This document shows, piece after piece, positions 11,940-22,500 of a stretch of DNA of 64,000 nucleotides. Positions within the stretch are counted from its first letter, which is position 1; each line of letters begins with the position of its first letter. Made by a program: the position numbers and the translations under genes. The stretch is from Chinchilla lanigera. Taxonomy: Eukaryota > Chordata > Mammalia > Rodentia > Chinchillidae. Under the pieces are notes generated by a model. That model saw nothing but the letters and a program-made list of their open reading frames with translations. It was not told the DNA's origin and searched no databases. The stretch is from the NCBI RefSeq assembly GCF_000276665.1, contig NW_004955446.1, positions 9,098,818-9,162,817 of the forward strand, in the 5' to 3' direction.

Positions 11940-12065
11940 CAAAATTTTGTGCCATGGTATCTTACAGCAGGAATTTTGTTTCATTCACTGTGATGGTCTC
12001 ATCCTCTGACACAGTGCTGGCATACAGGAGATGTATGTGTGAATGAATGATAAAATATGAAAAAA
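11940..12065 (+). repeat. L2 3' end, sense
   Basis: Matches L2 3' order: 'gcaggaattttgtttcattc', 'acacagtgctggcatacagg', 'gtgtgaatgaatga'. A second L2 tail just downstream of another, consistent with separate fragments. Confidence 0.6.
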
Positions 12066-12157
12066 TAATGAGATAAATAGAATTTGAGTTGTTTGGAGTG
12101 GGCCCATGACAGGCATTTCTGGAAGTGACAACTTATAAATGACACCAGACCAGAAGG

Positions 12158-12298
12158 AGTTGTGTTTTCTTGGATTTATTATTTTTTAAATTAAATTTAA
12201 TTTTTTTTGGTACCAGGAATCGAACTTGGGACGTTGTGCTTGCCAGGCAGGCGCTTGTGCCGCTGAGCTATATCCCTAGCCCAGTTGTGTTTTCTTAG
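12158..12298 (-). mobile_element. ID SINE, antisense, with 16-bp TSD
   Basis: Direct repeats at 12158-12173 and 12283-12298 (agttgtgttttctt + gg/agg) flank a reversed ID body (12210-12282: ggtaccaggaatcgaac ... gctgagctatatcccta) and an A-rich tail seen as T/A-rich at 12174-12209. Confidence 0.9.
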
Positions 12299-12299
12299 G

Positions 12300-13745
12300 C
12301 CCAGCATTTGAACTCAGTATCATCAGAACTTTATACTTATTTTCTTGGTTCCAAGTAAATAAAACGGAAGTAGTAAGGAAAAGAAAAAGGGTCATGATCA
12401 TCAACCTGGGACCGGTACCCCATTAAATAGAATTTATAAATTTCCTAGTGAAAACACATATTTCTACTGCTTGCCAAAGTGTTCATAAAATGGCCTGATT
12501 GCTAAGCAGTGGACACAAACTAAATCAAAATAAAGTAAGTCGACTAGCGCCAGAAATAAATGTGCCGTGGTGTCGCTGGGTGGTTACTGAACCTGCCCTC
12601 CACAAGCCATTCTTCATTGTAAAGTGGCATCCTTCAGGCTAAGCACATCCTTGTCAGAGGACCTTGACAGGGGACCTTCGATGCAGAGTGGTCTCCTTTC
12701 CCGTTGTCAGTTTCTTGGGTTATTTGGGGTCTTATGAAAGTCCTCTTGCTGCTTCATTGAGTTGCGCATGCATTATGTAACCCATTGCAACCTGATAGCT
12801 GAGACCATGGTTTCAAAGCTATTACAATATACCACAAACCAAACCACCTGTGAGGTGCCAACTCAGCAAATAAATCCGTGTAAAAAAACAGTCATAAAAA
12901 TAGAGAAACTGAGGGGGGAAGAAGCCCAAATGACAACCTAGGGGTCAAAGATTTGATGCCACAAAGCACGAGAGGAAAAGTGTACTGGGCGAGTTGGAGG
13001 TACAGCCAGGGTCTTTGGTATTGCAAACCACCATTGCTATGTGCGAGTGTCACAGACTGTGGGAAGAATCAGAGCGACTACTGTGGGTCCCCTGCTGGAA
13101 AAACTGCAATTATGGATAGTTACGTGCAAGTACTAGGAGAAATGCCAGACGTTAGAAACTATGTTTAATGGGGAAATTGCATTTTGTTTTCTACAGAACC
13201 TCAGTATATTGCTTTTTCTATAAAATGTGGGCATATTTCTGGAGGAAAGAAGCATGTCAGAGTTGAATTTTGATGTCTTGTTACATTTTAGTTAAATTCA
13301 AAGGGACATGACTTTCTCAATACCATTAAATAGTGATAAACGTGTTACACTGTAATTGAAATTAGACTTTGGAATGCAATGCATGAAAGTATTCCCTCAA
13401 AGGCCCCTTGTTCTTCTGATTGTATCATTCTTCCTTGTCAATAAGGTGGTAATGTAGGCCACAAGAGCTACCACTACTGGAGGAATCCAAGGAATTATAG
13501 ATAAGTAAACCTGATGCTGAGTGTTATGAATTTATTTCTTGTACTCTTAGTTCCCTCATCTTTTTTAATAAATCTCATAGTCTTAGCCCAAACTCCCCAA
13601 GGGTACCTTACATGCTAACACTATAACTGGATAGAAAGTCACACAATCCCAAGGGCATGAAAGTAGAATGGAGGTGGAAAGAATAACCCCAAGGAAGAAG
13701 AGAAAGTGAATACAAAGGTACCGTATTACAAAGTTTATCATATCT
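12300..13745. other. Unassigned stretch, no gene called
   Basis: No recognised repeat. The part at 12540-13150 has more CpG and GC than its surroundings and a 71-codon frame at 12953-13168 (+) without a recognisable domain. It could be decayed inserted sequence or unique DNA; I cannot decide. Confidence 0.35.
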
Positions 13746-13746
13746 G

Positions 13747-13787
13747 CACGCGCGCACGCACACACACACACACACATGCACACACAA
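13747..13787. repeat. (CA)n/(CG)n microsatellite
   Basis: Alternating purine-pyrimidine run starting CACGCGCGCACG and continuing as CA repeats. Produces spurious Cys/Val frames on the minus strand. Confidence 0.9.
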
Positions 13788-13854
13788 ATAACCATGGGTA
13801 GTTGTTAAGTTACAGGAAATATTTCTCATGAAACTACTTAAAACCATTGTGTTT

Positions 13855-14031
13855 AAGAACATTNNNNNNNNNNNNNNNNNNNNNNNNNNNNNNNNNNNNN
13901 NNNNNNNNNNNNNNNNNNNNNNNNNNNNNNNNNNNNNNNNNNNNNNNNNNNNNNNNNNNNNNNGCAAGCGCAAGGTAGTGAGTTCGGTTCCCGGTACCAG
14001 AGAAAAAAAAAAAAAAAAAAAAAAGAACATT
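13855..14031 (+). mobile_element. ID SINE interrupted by assembly gap
   Basis: The 3' half of an ID (13964-14000: gcaagcgcaagg ... ggttcccggtacc) plus a poly(A) tail follows the N run. The direct repeat aagaacatt at 13855-13863, ending at the first N, and at 14023-14031 after the tail, is the TSD. The missing part should therefore be mainly the SINE 5' half. Confidence 0.85.
13864..13963. other. Assembly gap (100 N)
   Basis: Exactly 100 unknown bases, the usual placeholder for a gap of unknown size. Open frames running through it are artefacts. Confidence 0.99.
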
Positions 14032-14548
14032 CCATATGGGGGAAAGATAAAAAGCAATTTTCTGCCCATATGTTTTACGTCTCTTTGGTCAAAGTTGCTC
14101 AATGGGATCTCATACTGCCTTGACCCTCCCAGACGCTCCCTGCAGAAGCCAAACCCTGCATGTATCTTCTATGTATCTGAGTTCCTGTTAGTCAGAAGCA
14201 GTTGCTCAGCCAGGCCCACCAGGATGCCAAGACAAAGACAATGAGGCGATTGCAGTGATGACTAAGGCTCTATTGGGGTTGCGCAGTCCAGGAAATCAGG
14301 AAGGGAGATTATGCCCAAGGGCTGCATTGGGCAGAGCTGACCCATAGAGCTCGGTGCACTCACCTCTAATTCAGCAGCAGAATGAGAACGCATCAGATCA
14401 GAGTTGTAAAATTTTCCTTTTCTAATGTTCTGACATAGTGTGCTGTTCTGTGTGTCCTCTCTTAAATAAATGCCTAATTTGTTGCACTTATACTTCTGCT
14501 GAAGTCTTCAACTACATTCATTATCTTGTTGAATACACACAACTCCAT
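14032..14548. other. Unassigned unique sequence
   Basis: No repeat, gene or regulatory site recognised. Contains a 'cttaaataaatgcc' A-rich end near 14462 that could be an old retroposon tail. Confidence 0.35.
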
Positions 14549-14549
14549 G

Positions 14550-14695
14550 GATTGTATTTTATGCAATAGAAAACAGACCTGGAAAGACTGAGAAGTTTAT
14601 TTATTTTTGCAAAGCTAAGAAGTGGGAGCCAGAATTTTGAATCTAGGTCTTTCTATGTCTGAAGCCATTGGTTTCCTGTGCTGTCGGGTCAGCAC
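14550..14695 (-). repeat. MIR SINE, antisense
   Basis: Landmarks: 'atagaaaacagacctggaaa', 'gcaaagctaagaagtgggag', 'ttttgaatctaggtctttct'. Typical antisense MIR centre. Confidence 0.6.
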
Positions 14696-14699
14696 CCAT

Positions 14700-15510
14700 T
14701 TTATTATTCCTGCTAGAAAAGTATAAATCCTAGCTATGTATAGTAATGATGAGGGGAGTTATCTATTTCCATTTCACACCTATACTAAAATCTTTCCCAC
14801 TTTTTCTTTTTGTGTTTTATGCATATGACAAGGTTTTCAGATATTTTGTGTATAAGTGGATGTATGTGTGAGGGAGAAAGAGAAGAATTGTGAAGGTGAA
14901 TTTTTCAATTCTCCAAGTAAGAAGAGAATGGAAAGATAGAGTTGGACGAACAGAATGGTTGATTTTAGTGTATGCTTCAATGTACACTGATCACATTATT
15001 AATTTAGCAAAATAAATAAAGAATTTCCAAGTACAATAAAAGAAATCCCTTTATTAGAACAGTCTTGACTTGCTACTGTTATCAAGTCAAGCAGGACATA
15101 TGTGACATAATAGTATCTATTATTTTGACTGACAATGACATTTAAAGTATATCATCTTGATCCTGGGTTAATAATGTTCTGATACTGAAAATAAATGCCC
15201 TTCCTTACAATCAGGTGGAAATGTTAATATTATGAACATGTCACAATGCCGTGAAAGGCCACGTAGGTGTGTATAGAGGGAAGAGTCCTTAGGAATTTTC
15301 TCAAAGGGAAAATGAATCCAGTGTTGTTATGAAGTATGTGCTCACTGAATCCTTACTTCCTTTATATTAACTATTTTTTTGAAAAAATTACACCTTAAAA
15401 TATATTGCAATTTAATCTGAGTTTTGAAATGTTATTATACTGTTGAATAAGGTCCTTTGAATAGATTTTTTTCTTTATTCTGTCTCTTTACATTTGAGTT
15501 TCTAGTTTTC
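14700..15510. other. Unassigned AT-rich stretch
   Basis: No repeat family recognised. It holds a short inverted repeat (cttgact ... agtcaag) around 15064-15092. Confidence 0.4.
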
Positions 15511-15525
15511 AAATTTATTACTCCT

Positions 15526-15628
15526 GGGTGGGGGCATAGCTCAGTGGCACAATGCCTGCCTGGCAAGCACAAGGTCCTGAGTTGGATTTCCAGTATCAAA
15601 AATATAAATAAATAAATAAATAAATAAA
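15526..15628 (+). mobile_element. ID SINE, sense
   Basis: Body 'ggggcatagctcagtggcac' ... 'caaggtcctgagttggattt' with an (AAAT)n tail at 15603-15628. Flanks aaatttatta (15511) and aaatttaata (15627) form a weak imperfect TSD. Older than the best-preserved copies. Confidence 0.8.
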
Positions 15629-15679
15629 ATTTAATATTCTTGATTTCAATTTACACATGTCAATGTAAAGTTGTCTAGG

Positions 15680-16216
15680 CCAGTGTTTTCCAAACTTTTT
15701 TTCCATCAAGGCACATACTGATAGTTATATGTCTAGTAAAAACCACACAGAGTGAATAAAAGAAGTGGCTTGTGTTCAGTCTTCTCTTATATTAGCTGAC
15801 TTCCCATTACTATGACATAATACCTGAGATAATTAACTTATAAGAGAAAGGCTTATTTAGCTTAACGTTTTGGAGGTTCCAGTGTGCCCATGACTGCGGG
15901 CCTCTAGTGGGATGCTTAATAAAAGTGGTGGTGAGCACACAGTGGAGCAAAACTGCTTATACCATGCATCAGCAAACAAAGGGAAGAGGAGAGTGGCCAG
16001 GGTCCTGCAATCCCATTTAAGGACACGTCTCCAGTGACTAGGCTGGACTTCCTAAGTATTCTATCACCTTCAATAACACTCTGGAGCCCAAGAGTTTAGT
16101 ACTTCCAACATCCTGACCATAGCACCCCCACTTGCTAGGAGGACTGAGGGGACTCAGTAGTACTTTGGCACATTTGTGATACCCACTCCTTGGCACACAA
16201 TTGTGAAGCCTGATAT
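15680..16216. mobile_element. hAT-type DNA transposon relic split by an LTR
   Basis: Left end 'ccagtgttttccaaactttt' then 'aaggcacatactgatag'; right end 'cttggcacacaattgtgaag'. These are ends of a non-autonomous hAT (Charlie/MER) element. The middle is occupied by an antisense MaLR LTR. Terminal inverted repeats are weak. Confidence 0.5.
15789..16130 (-). mobile_element. MaLR-type LTR, antisense
   Basis: Starts 'tattagctgacttcccatta', followed by 'aaaggcttatttagctta' and 'gcaaacaaagggaagagg'. Same family layout as 8338 and 46682. No internal region. The right edge is approximate. Confidence 0.6.
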
Positions 16217-17035
16217 AGGCAAATAAAACTTAATCTTACCTTTACAGCGTATACCTTTAATTATTCCAGTGAGTTGTGGGTGAGTGCACTAGGCCCATTA
16301 TTATAATGTACACAATTTAAAATGTTTAAATCTTGGTCTTTTTCTCTTAACGTAAAATAAACTATGCATGAGCTTTGGGGAGATTATACCAGCTCTATAA
16401 CAAAGACAGGCCCTATGCAGAAGTATGTATTGCTGGTAATAAAGTTAACAAATGGCTCAGTTGTGGGAAATATCAGAAAAGGCAAAAATAAGGATGGGGA
16501 AGTGAAAGAAGAAAAGATTGTAAATTGGAGCTATATGTGGTTAGCAACTAAGACATGCATCACAGAAACCCGCAAGTCTGTCTGATGGGAATTTCTGCTA
16601 AGTCTGTGGTTCTCAGATTTGAGAATTAAAAAAAAAAGAAATTATGGAGCCCAGCACAGAACTGACAATTCTATGTTTGTCAAATAAAGCTATTTTTAAT
16701 AGAACCATTACTATATGCTAGAACTATGATTTCATATTAGAACATTCTTCCTATATTTAATATCACAAAATAGTAAGGACCAAAAAAGCAGCCAACCCCC
16801 ATAGAGACCTGTAGAAATCTTTCATGTTGTGAAAGTGCTGTATATTGCACTAGCCGTACCATTATTATTACTTTAAATTTCACTAGTGGCTAATACAACT
16901 TTGTTTTGGAATAATACATGCCCATATTGTTTGGGAATCACCATGAAAATGTGACTATGAGTTATTTCATATCCCCTCAAAAATAATTTGCAGTCTAAAA
17001 TATGATAACCATTGAACATTAATGACCCAACTGTA
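16217..17035. other. Mostly unassigned; possible MER5-like head
   Basis: At 16603-16640, 'ctgtggttctcagatttgag' resembles a MER5-type terminus. The rest, including a 73-codon frame at 16364-16585, is unassigned. Confidence 0.3.
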
Positions 17036-17037
17036 CA

Positions 17038-17240
17038 CAATAAATTTTTATTGACCACTTACTTGTGTAGAAGGTGCTACGATAACAGTTGGGGATGTCG
17101 AGGTCAACAATATGGTCATGATCCGTACTTTATACTCTAGACGGGCAAACAAATATCATACAAAGTATAATACTGAAATTTCTTAACTATCATGATGACA
17201 AAACACAAGGTGCTGTGAGAGCATACCATCAAATTAGAAA
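17038..17240 (-). repeat. L2 LINE fragment, antisense
   Basis: 'tttttattgaccacttactt', 'gtgctacgataacagttggg', 'caacaatatggtcatgatcc', 'ttatactctagacgggcaaa' follow antisense L2 from its 3' terminus inward. Confidence 0.65.
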
Positions 17241-17854
17241 TCAGCCTTAAAATAAACCCAGGCAGAGTCCCATGTGTCTTTCATATGTCTAAGGAATCTT
17301 TTCTCTAACTTTAAAAAGTACCATCTCTAGGTAAAGAGGAACCAAAGGCTGATCCCCACGTCGGTTAGAAAATGGTGCCCCCTTCTCAGGTTGAAATAGC
17401 CCTGCCTTCTGGGAGGTAATGAGTGGAGCATTACTCATCAAGGATTTAAAGAAAGGAAACAGCAAGATCAAATTTGTGTCTTAAACTTACTTCATTTGGA
17501 GTTGTTAGATATGGCTAAGCTCTTCCCATTTTCTTGAATGAAGCAGTTAAAGATAGTTAAAGATTAGGAAGCTATCTGACTGAGCACAAATCTTTATCAG
17601 ATATGTAAGTACTGAGAATTCTACTAGAAATAAGAGCTCTTTTTCTCCAATGCCAGACAAAATTGATTGGTTGAGGACAAGTCATCAACATGAATACCCA
17701 CTTGTGAATCACGCACCCTTCTTTCAACATCTAGGTTTCCCTGATTCATATTCAATCTAGAATTTACGCCTTGGTTTTGCTTATGAAATTTAAGTGAGCC
17801 AGCTTAAATAGGCTTAGCTGTTATTTGATTCTGAGTTTCAATGTTACTGTTATT
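17241..17854. other. Unassigned unique sequence
   Basis: No recognised repeat, gene or regulatory site. Confidence 0.4.
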
Positions 17855-17967
17855 TGACATTAAATTTTTTTTTTTTTTTCCCGGTACCAGGAATCAAACT
17901 CACGACCTCGTGCTTGCGAGGCAGGCACTGTGCCGCTGAGCTAAATCCCCAGCCCTGACATTAAATT
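17855..17967 (-). mobile_element. ID SINE, antisense, with 12-bp TSD
   Basis: tgacattaaatt at 17855-17866 and 17956-17967 flanks a T15 tail and reversed ID body (cggtaccaggaatcaaactc ... cgctgagctaaatccccagc). The TSD is perfect, so the insertion is relatively young. Confidence 0.93.
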
Positions 17968-18635
17968 ATTGATGTGCAAACAGGAAAGTATTTTTGTATT
18001 GGTAAATGTTACTAATGAATTGAGCTCAATTTTTTTATAACATGGCATACCATGGAACTTTATGGAATGCTGTGACATCTCACCAGTGGAGAGGTAGGCT
18101 TTCTAAAACCCTTGTGCCTTTACTGTGGGTCTGACTTTAAGTTCAAAGAATTGAGCTTTCTTATCTCAGTATACACAAAGCTACTTATCGCCTAGATGAA
18201 CACTGGAGTTTGTCTCAGGGAGAGGCGAACCAGAAACTGGCTCAACCCCTAATCCCTTATGTTTAAAGTAGTTCTCAGACATCAGTTTCAAAATAATCCT
18301 TGAAGAATTTTTAAGAGCACAGTTCACTTTTGTTGCTTCTTGACATTCAATTGTAATCAGATATTCAGTGCAAAATGCATTCCATTATATTTTATGAGAA
18401 TTCACAGTGCAGGCTGCTGCTCATATATTTGCTTTAGATAATTAGTTTCCCACTAAGAAAATTCTTTAAAGAAATATTGCCCTTCCCATTTTAGTGGCAA
18501 TGGGATTCTAAATGCAGTTACAAGGGGAAAAGTACTATCTATCTGTTGTTCTACTTTATTAGTCTCTATTAATTTTATGATTTTCCTCAATTTTGAGGAA
18601 TCATTATCTTTTATTGGATTTTTCTGTACCAGACA
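17968..18635. other. Unassigned; weak MER5-like segment
   Basis: Around 18270-18330, 'agtagttctcagacatcag' may be part of a MER5-type element. Nothing else recognised. Confidence 0.3.
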
Positions 18636-18639
18636 TTAT

Positions 18640-18850
18640 GATAGAATTTACTAAATATTATCTCTAACCTTTTCCATAGCCTAGTAAGGTAAGGGCCATT
18701 ATTCCTATTTTATAGATAAGGAAATAGAAGCTCAGAGAAGTGAACAAATTTTCTAAAATTAAATTGCAGCTGGTGGTTACAACAAGTTTCCAACCTCACT
18801 CTTTCTGACTATAAAGACATCTTTCAACTCCATACTATCTGTTTTCCATC
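18640..18850 (-). repeat. MIR SINE, antisense
   Basis: 'ggccattattcctattttat', 'agataaggaaatagaagctc', 'agagaagtgaacaaattttc' and 'ccaacctcactctttctgac' follow antisense MIR. Confidence 0.75.
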
Positions 18851-18960
18851 CTGGGCCAGATGTGATGCAAATCTGTCAAAAAGAAAGTTTAAAAGGACAT
18901 GTACAGAAGCAGACATAGTCCTCTGAAGAGAAGGCAAAACTATTTGGGGTAGAGGAAACT

Positions 18961-19145
18961 ATGTACATATATATATATGTAATTATATGTATATAAACAT
19001 ATACTTATATATAACTATACATATAGGTGACTATATGTATATATACACACACATATGTATAGTCAGTGAGGAATTTACATATATATGTGTTTATATATAT
19101 ATGTTTATATATGTTTATATATATATGTTTATATATATATATAGT
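18961..19145. repeat. AT-rich (TATATG)-type tract with internal duplication
   Basis: Long TATA/TATG/TTTATATA run. Two related non-AT blocks, atagtcagtgaggaattt (about 19058) and atagtcaatggtgaattc (about 19141), are 83 bp apart, showing that a larger unit was tandemly duplicated. Confidence 0.85.
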
Positions 19146-19550
19146 CAATGGTGAATTCTAGAGCAAATAAATTACATTAGTAAACAAATAGCAGTAAATG
19201 CAATAGAATGGTATCTGGGCCTAAGAAGCTCATATATTTATGAAACCAGGTAAATCTTTGCTCTCTTTCTTCTGTAGTCCATCATTACTTTTTAAAAAGC
19301 CATCAGAATTTCATGCATTCCAACATATATTACAGGGTTTCATTCTTTTTAATAATATTTTCACTAATTACAAAACTCACTGATCACAAAAAGTGAAATT
19401 TGCTAGAATTCTACTCATCTAAAATGCTGGAAATTTCACCTTTATCAAGAAGTACACAATTGTGGTTGAGGGATAAATGAAAAGGGACATTTCCCAGGCA
19501 GTTGGGTTTGGAGTGCCATCCCTAGGGTTTAAATAATCAAGAGCAGTGTG
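19146..19550. other. Unassigned unique sequence
   Basis: AT-rich, nothing recognised. Confidence 0.4.
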
Positions 19551-19554
19551 TTGA

Positions 19555-19700
19555 AATTGAAAGTGCATGTGATTTAGAGTGAGAGAGCCTGTTTGTCAGT
19601 CCTACAACTTAACAGTTCTGTGACTCTGACTGCATCACAAAGCAACTTCCAGTCCTCGGTTTCTCACATGAAAGTAGAAGGCTTGACCCAGATACAAACT
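19555..19700 (+). repeat. MIR SINE, sense
   Basis: 'gagtgagagagcctgtttgt', 'tacaacttaacagttctgtg', 'actctgactgcatcacaaag', 'tcctcggtttctcacatgaa' keep the sense MIR order. Confidence 0.65.
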
Positions 19701-20250
19701 GACTTGGTATTATGACGGAAGTGATGTTTATACATTTTGTATGTCTTTAAGCAGTTTTTCTCTAGAACATTTGCTCCTATAAGTTTACTCTAGTGGCTCA
19801 GTAATCTTAAGAATAATGAAAAATAATCATCATTTGGTAGATGGATGCCAAGACATTCTCGATTTGTTTATATCCAAAACCGGGCAGGTGAAACCTACCT
19901 ACGCATGTACCAATCCACATCATGCTAAATGACTTTGACTCTAAACATCTTGATTGGAGTCGTAGACATTTCTGAACTATTTGGGGGATACATTTGGACC
20001 ATGATAAACTCCACAGCAAATAGAGAAAACTTTATCATCATCAACAGCTGTCCCCAAATTGCTCAGTAGGAAGTGAATAATAGATTTAGTATCTAGTTAA
20101 TGCTCCTGTAAATTCAGCCTGTGAGATTAGGCCTCTTAGAAAGACATGGGCAATTGAACGTTTAATTCTTGGTGCTACTGAATTTTATATTCAGCTGTTA
20201 TTATTATTCAGCTATGACTCTTTGTCTTACCAACTTTTTTTTCCCTGTAT
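19701..20250. other. Unassigned unique sequence
   Basis: No repeat or gene recognised. Confidence 0.4.
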
Positions 20251-20366
20251 TAAAAGGGAAGAGGGCCAGAGATATAGCTCAGTAGCACAGCACCTGCCTG
20301 GCAAGTACAAGGTGCTGAGTTGCATTCCTGGTACCAAAAATAAAAAAGTAAAAATAAAAGGCGAGA
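20251..20366 (+). mobile_element. ID SINE, sense, imperfect TSD
   Basis: Body 20264-20335 (gccagagatatagctcagta ... gagttgcattcctggtacc) and A-rich tail. Flanks taaaagggaaga (20251) and taaaaggcgaga (20355) differ at two of 12 bases, suggesting some age. Confidence 0.85.
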
Positions 20367-20559
20367 TATTGTTGCTTGCTATAGTCTGAAGTGAATATGG
20401 ACTTGGTTTTGGGACCTGTGCTATAACCCAAGGAGTAATTCTGGAGCACCTCAGGGCTTCCATTTTGGCCACAATATACAAGAATCACTGTGTATCAAAG
20501 ACTGAGTAAAACCTAGAGAACAGTCAAGAAGGTCCACTAATCTCTTTCCTTCATGGAGG

Positions 20560-21560
20560 AGCAAACACATCCTTTTGAAAGCTCAGACAGGGAGTAAGCT
20601 ATGTTCCACCCTGCCATCGTCTGTCTCCTTCAGCAGATCCTTGCAGGAGAGGACACTAAAGAACAAAGTTGTCACTGGCTAGCAGCCCGCAGGAGGAGGC
20701 TGTCTTGCAGAGTGCAGAGCCTGCTAGCAAGAGGAGTCCTTTGCATTTTAGAAATCCAGGCCACGTTTTCCAGAGAGCTCAGGCACTGTGAATAAGAGGA
20801 GCCTCAAAGGGCTGGTTTCTGATGTCGCACTAGGCACGATAAGAATGCCATTGACGTCAGCAGAGTCATCATCAGGGAGAATGGCACCCCAGCTCTTGAA
20901 ACCACACCAAGCAATTGCAGTGCTTTTGAAAATTAAAAGCCGGTGCAGGGGAGTGGGGGTGGGGAGGGAGAGAAACAAAGAGGGAAGCAGTGGCTCCAGC
21001 TGAACTGTCTTTTGTGCATTTCCTGTATTAAAAAAAAAAAAAAAAAAAAGAGCACAGGATGCTCCCAGGCACACACACTCACCAGCTCTTCAGCCCACAT
21101 TTGCAGGAGGGGAGGGGAGAGAATTTAATTTTGTTCACATTTCTGAATTCAGATAAAACAAACTGTGCCACCCAGGTGCTGGACAGAGGCCCTGAGCCAC
21201 AGGAGAAAATATCAGCCACTGAGAATGAAATTGCTGAACTAAAACTGATACGCTTTAAATGTGCGTTGCTGAGTAGATTACAAGGGAGGAATTAAACACA
21301 TCAAAGGAGCTACTATAAAGCAGCCCCTACACACTGTCTCTCTCTCACACACACCACACATACTGAACTGCAGTGTTCGTGCGTCTGCCTGAGAAAATGA
21401 CAAAGTTATCGGTTTTGGAAGGCAAGAAACACTGCGGGTGTGCTGTGCTTTCAGCTCTCTGAGGCGGCTCCAAGAACATCACCTCCAGCTGCAATTCAAA
21501 GGTTACCTACACTGGAAAATGTCTTGGAGGTTAGGAAGACTTTATAAACAATTCTTCAGT
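20560..21560. promoter_or_regulatory. Candidate regulatory island (unproven)
   Basis: Repeat-poor, relatively GC-rich DNA. A perfect CRE palindrome TGACGTCA lies at 20852-20859. A TATAAAG motif near 21314 is followed by a CT/CA-rich run and an ATG at 21397 that opens only a 22-codon frame ending at 21465. A 19-A run sits at about 21029-21049. This could be an enhancer or alternative promoter of a nearby gene, but nothing proves transcription. Confidence 0.25.
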
Positions 21561-22309
21561 GGAAATAGTTACCACTTTCCCATTCCACAATTAATCAAAT
21601 CCTTTCATTCTTTTTCCCTGTCTAACTCTTCTTCCAGGCACCCTCACACCCCATTTCACTCCCCTCTTTGAAATATGAAAACCACACAGAACATACTTGG
21701 TGGTAACAACTCTTTTGTGCTTTATTTGATATCACTAATTGGTAGCTTCCCAAATCCACAAAATCTTTTGCTGATCTAATTTTTATATCCATATCTTTTG
21801 GTTATACCACAACGAATAAATTTCTGAGCTATGGAAATGTTAGCAGGGAAACAAAAGAACATTTGCACATAAAGCAAAATCTGGCAGGAAACATGAGTTT
21901 AATAAATTGCATTATGTGAATCTCCTCTTTCAAATGGACTGGCATTAAGGAGCCAAAGAAGAGAGATGTTTAGTAATGTGGTGGTTCTTTTTCAAAGACC
22001 CACCTCGTGGGAAGGACAAAGTGTCAAACATTTCTTTCAAAAACATGCATAACACTTAAGATAGAGACCACCACCACTCCCACTTGTTTCTGTAGAGATA
22101 GTGAAGATTACACTGGACAGGCCTCTTGTGATAGGGTAAATAGCAGGGGTTTAGCAAAGCACATTTACTGTGTGCATTTAGCCTGTCTTGCTTAGTGTAA
22201 TAGTGAAGAAAAAGATGGTTAATTATCCACATAGGAATTTTGCTTTGTACTCTTAAAGGAGTAACTTGGTAAATCTGGTCACTTGACTCCTACTGGCTCA
22301 TTTTTGCCC
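21561..22309. other. Repeat-poor unique sequence
   Basis: No recognised repeat over about 750 bp. The text at 21680-22000 has no low-complexity tracts and is a candidate conserved non-coding element on appearance only. Confidence 0.3.
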
Positions 22310-22500
22310 TATTTTGTTTTTTGGTTTATTTTGCCTTTGTATTTATTTTGCCTTTGTATTTATTTTCTTCATTTTGTTTTGTCCATTTTCCAAATAGAAT
22401 ATTTTACTTCTCTCTTTCTTTTTATCTTTCCTCTTCCATCCTTTTCTTATTTCCTTGCTTTCTTTTATTTTCTTTAATTTACTTTCTAATACTCAGAAAA
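22310..22500. repeat. T-rich low-complexity tract with 18-bp tandem duplication
   Basis: The unit ttgcctttgtatttattt is repeated in tandem near 22330-22366, followed by a long T/C-rich run. This accounts for the Phe/Leu/Ser-rich open frames at 22283-22620. Confidence 0.8.

Noticed and set aside
13608..14244. Open frames of 138-164 codons spanning the N run
   Set aside because: They exist only because N codons are read as open; the rest is microsatellite and SINE sequence.
21397..21465. Alternative first exon starting at the ATG after the TATA-like motif
   Set aside because: The frame is only 22 codons, no strong splice donor follows, and the peptide is not recognised; it is kept only as part of the regulatory hypothesis.
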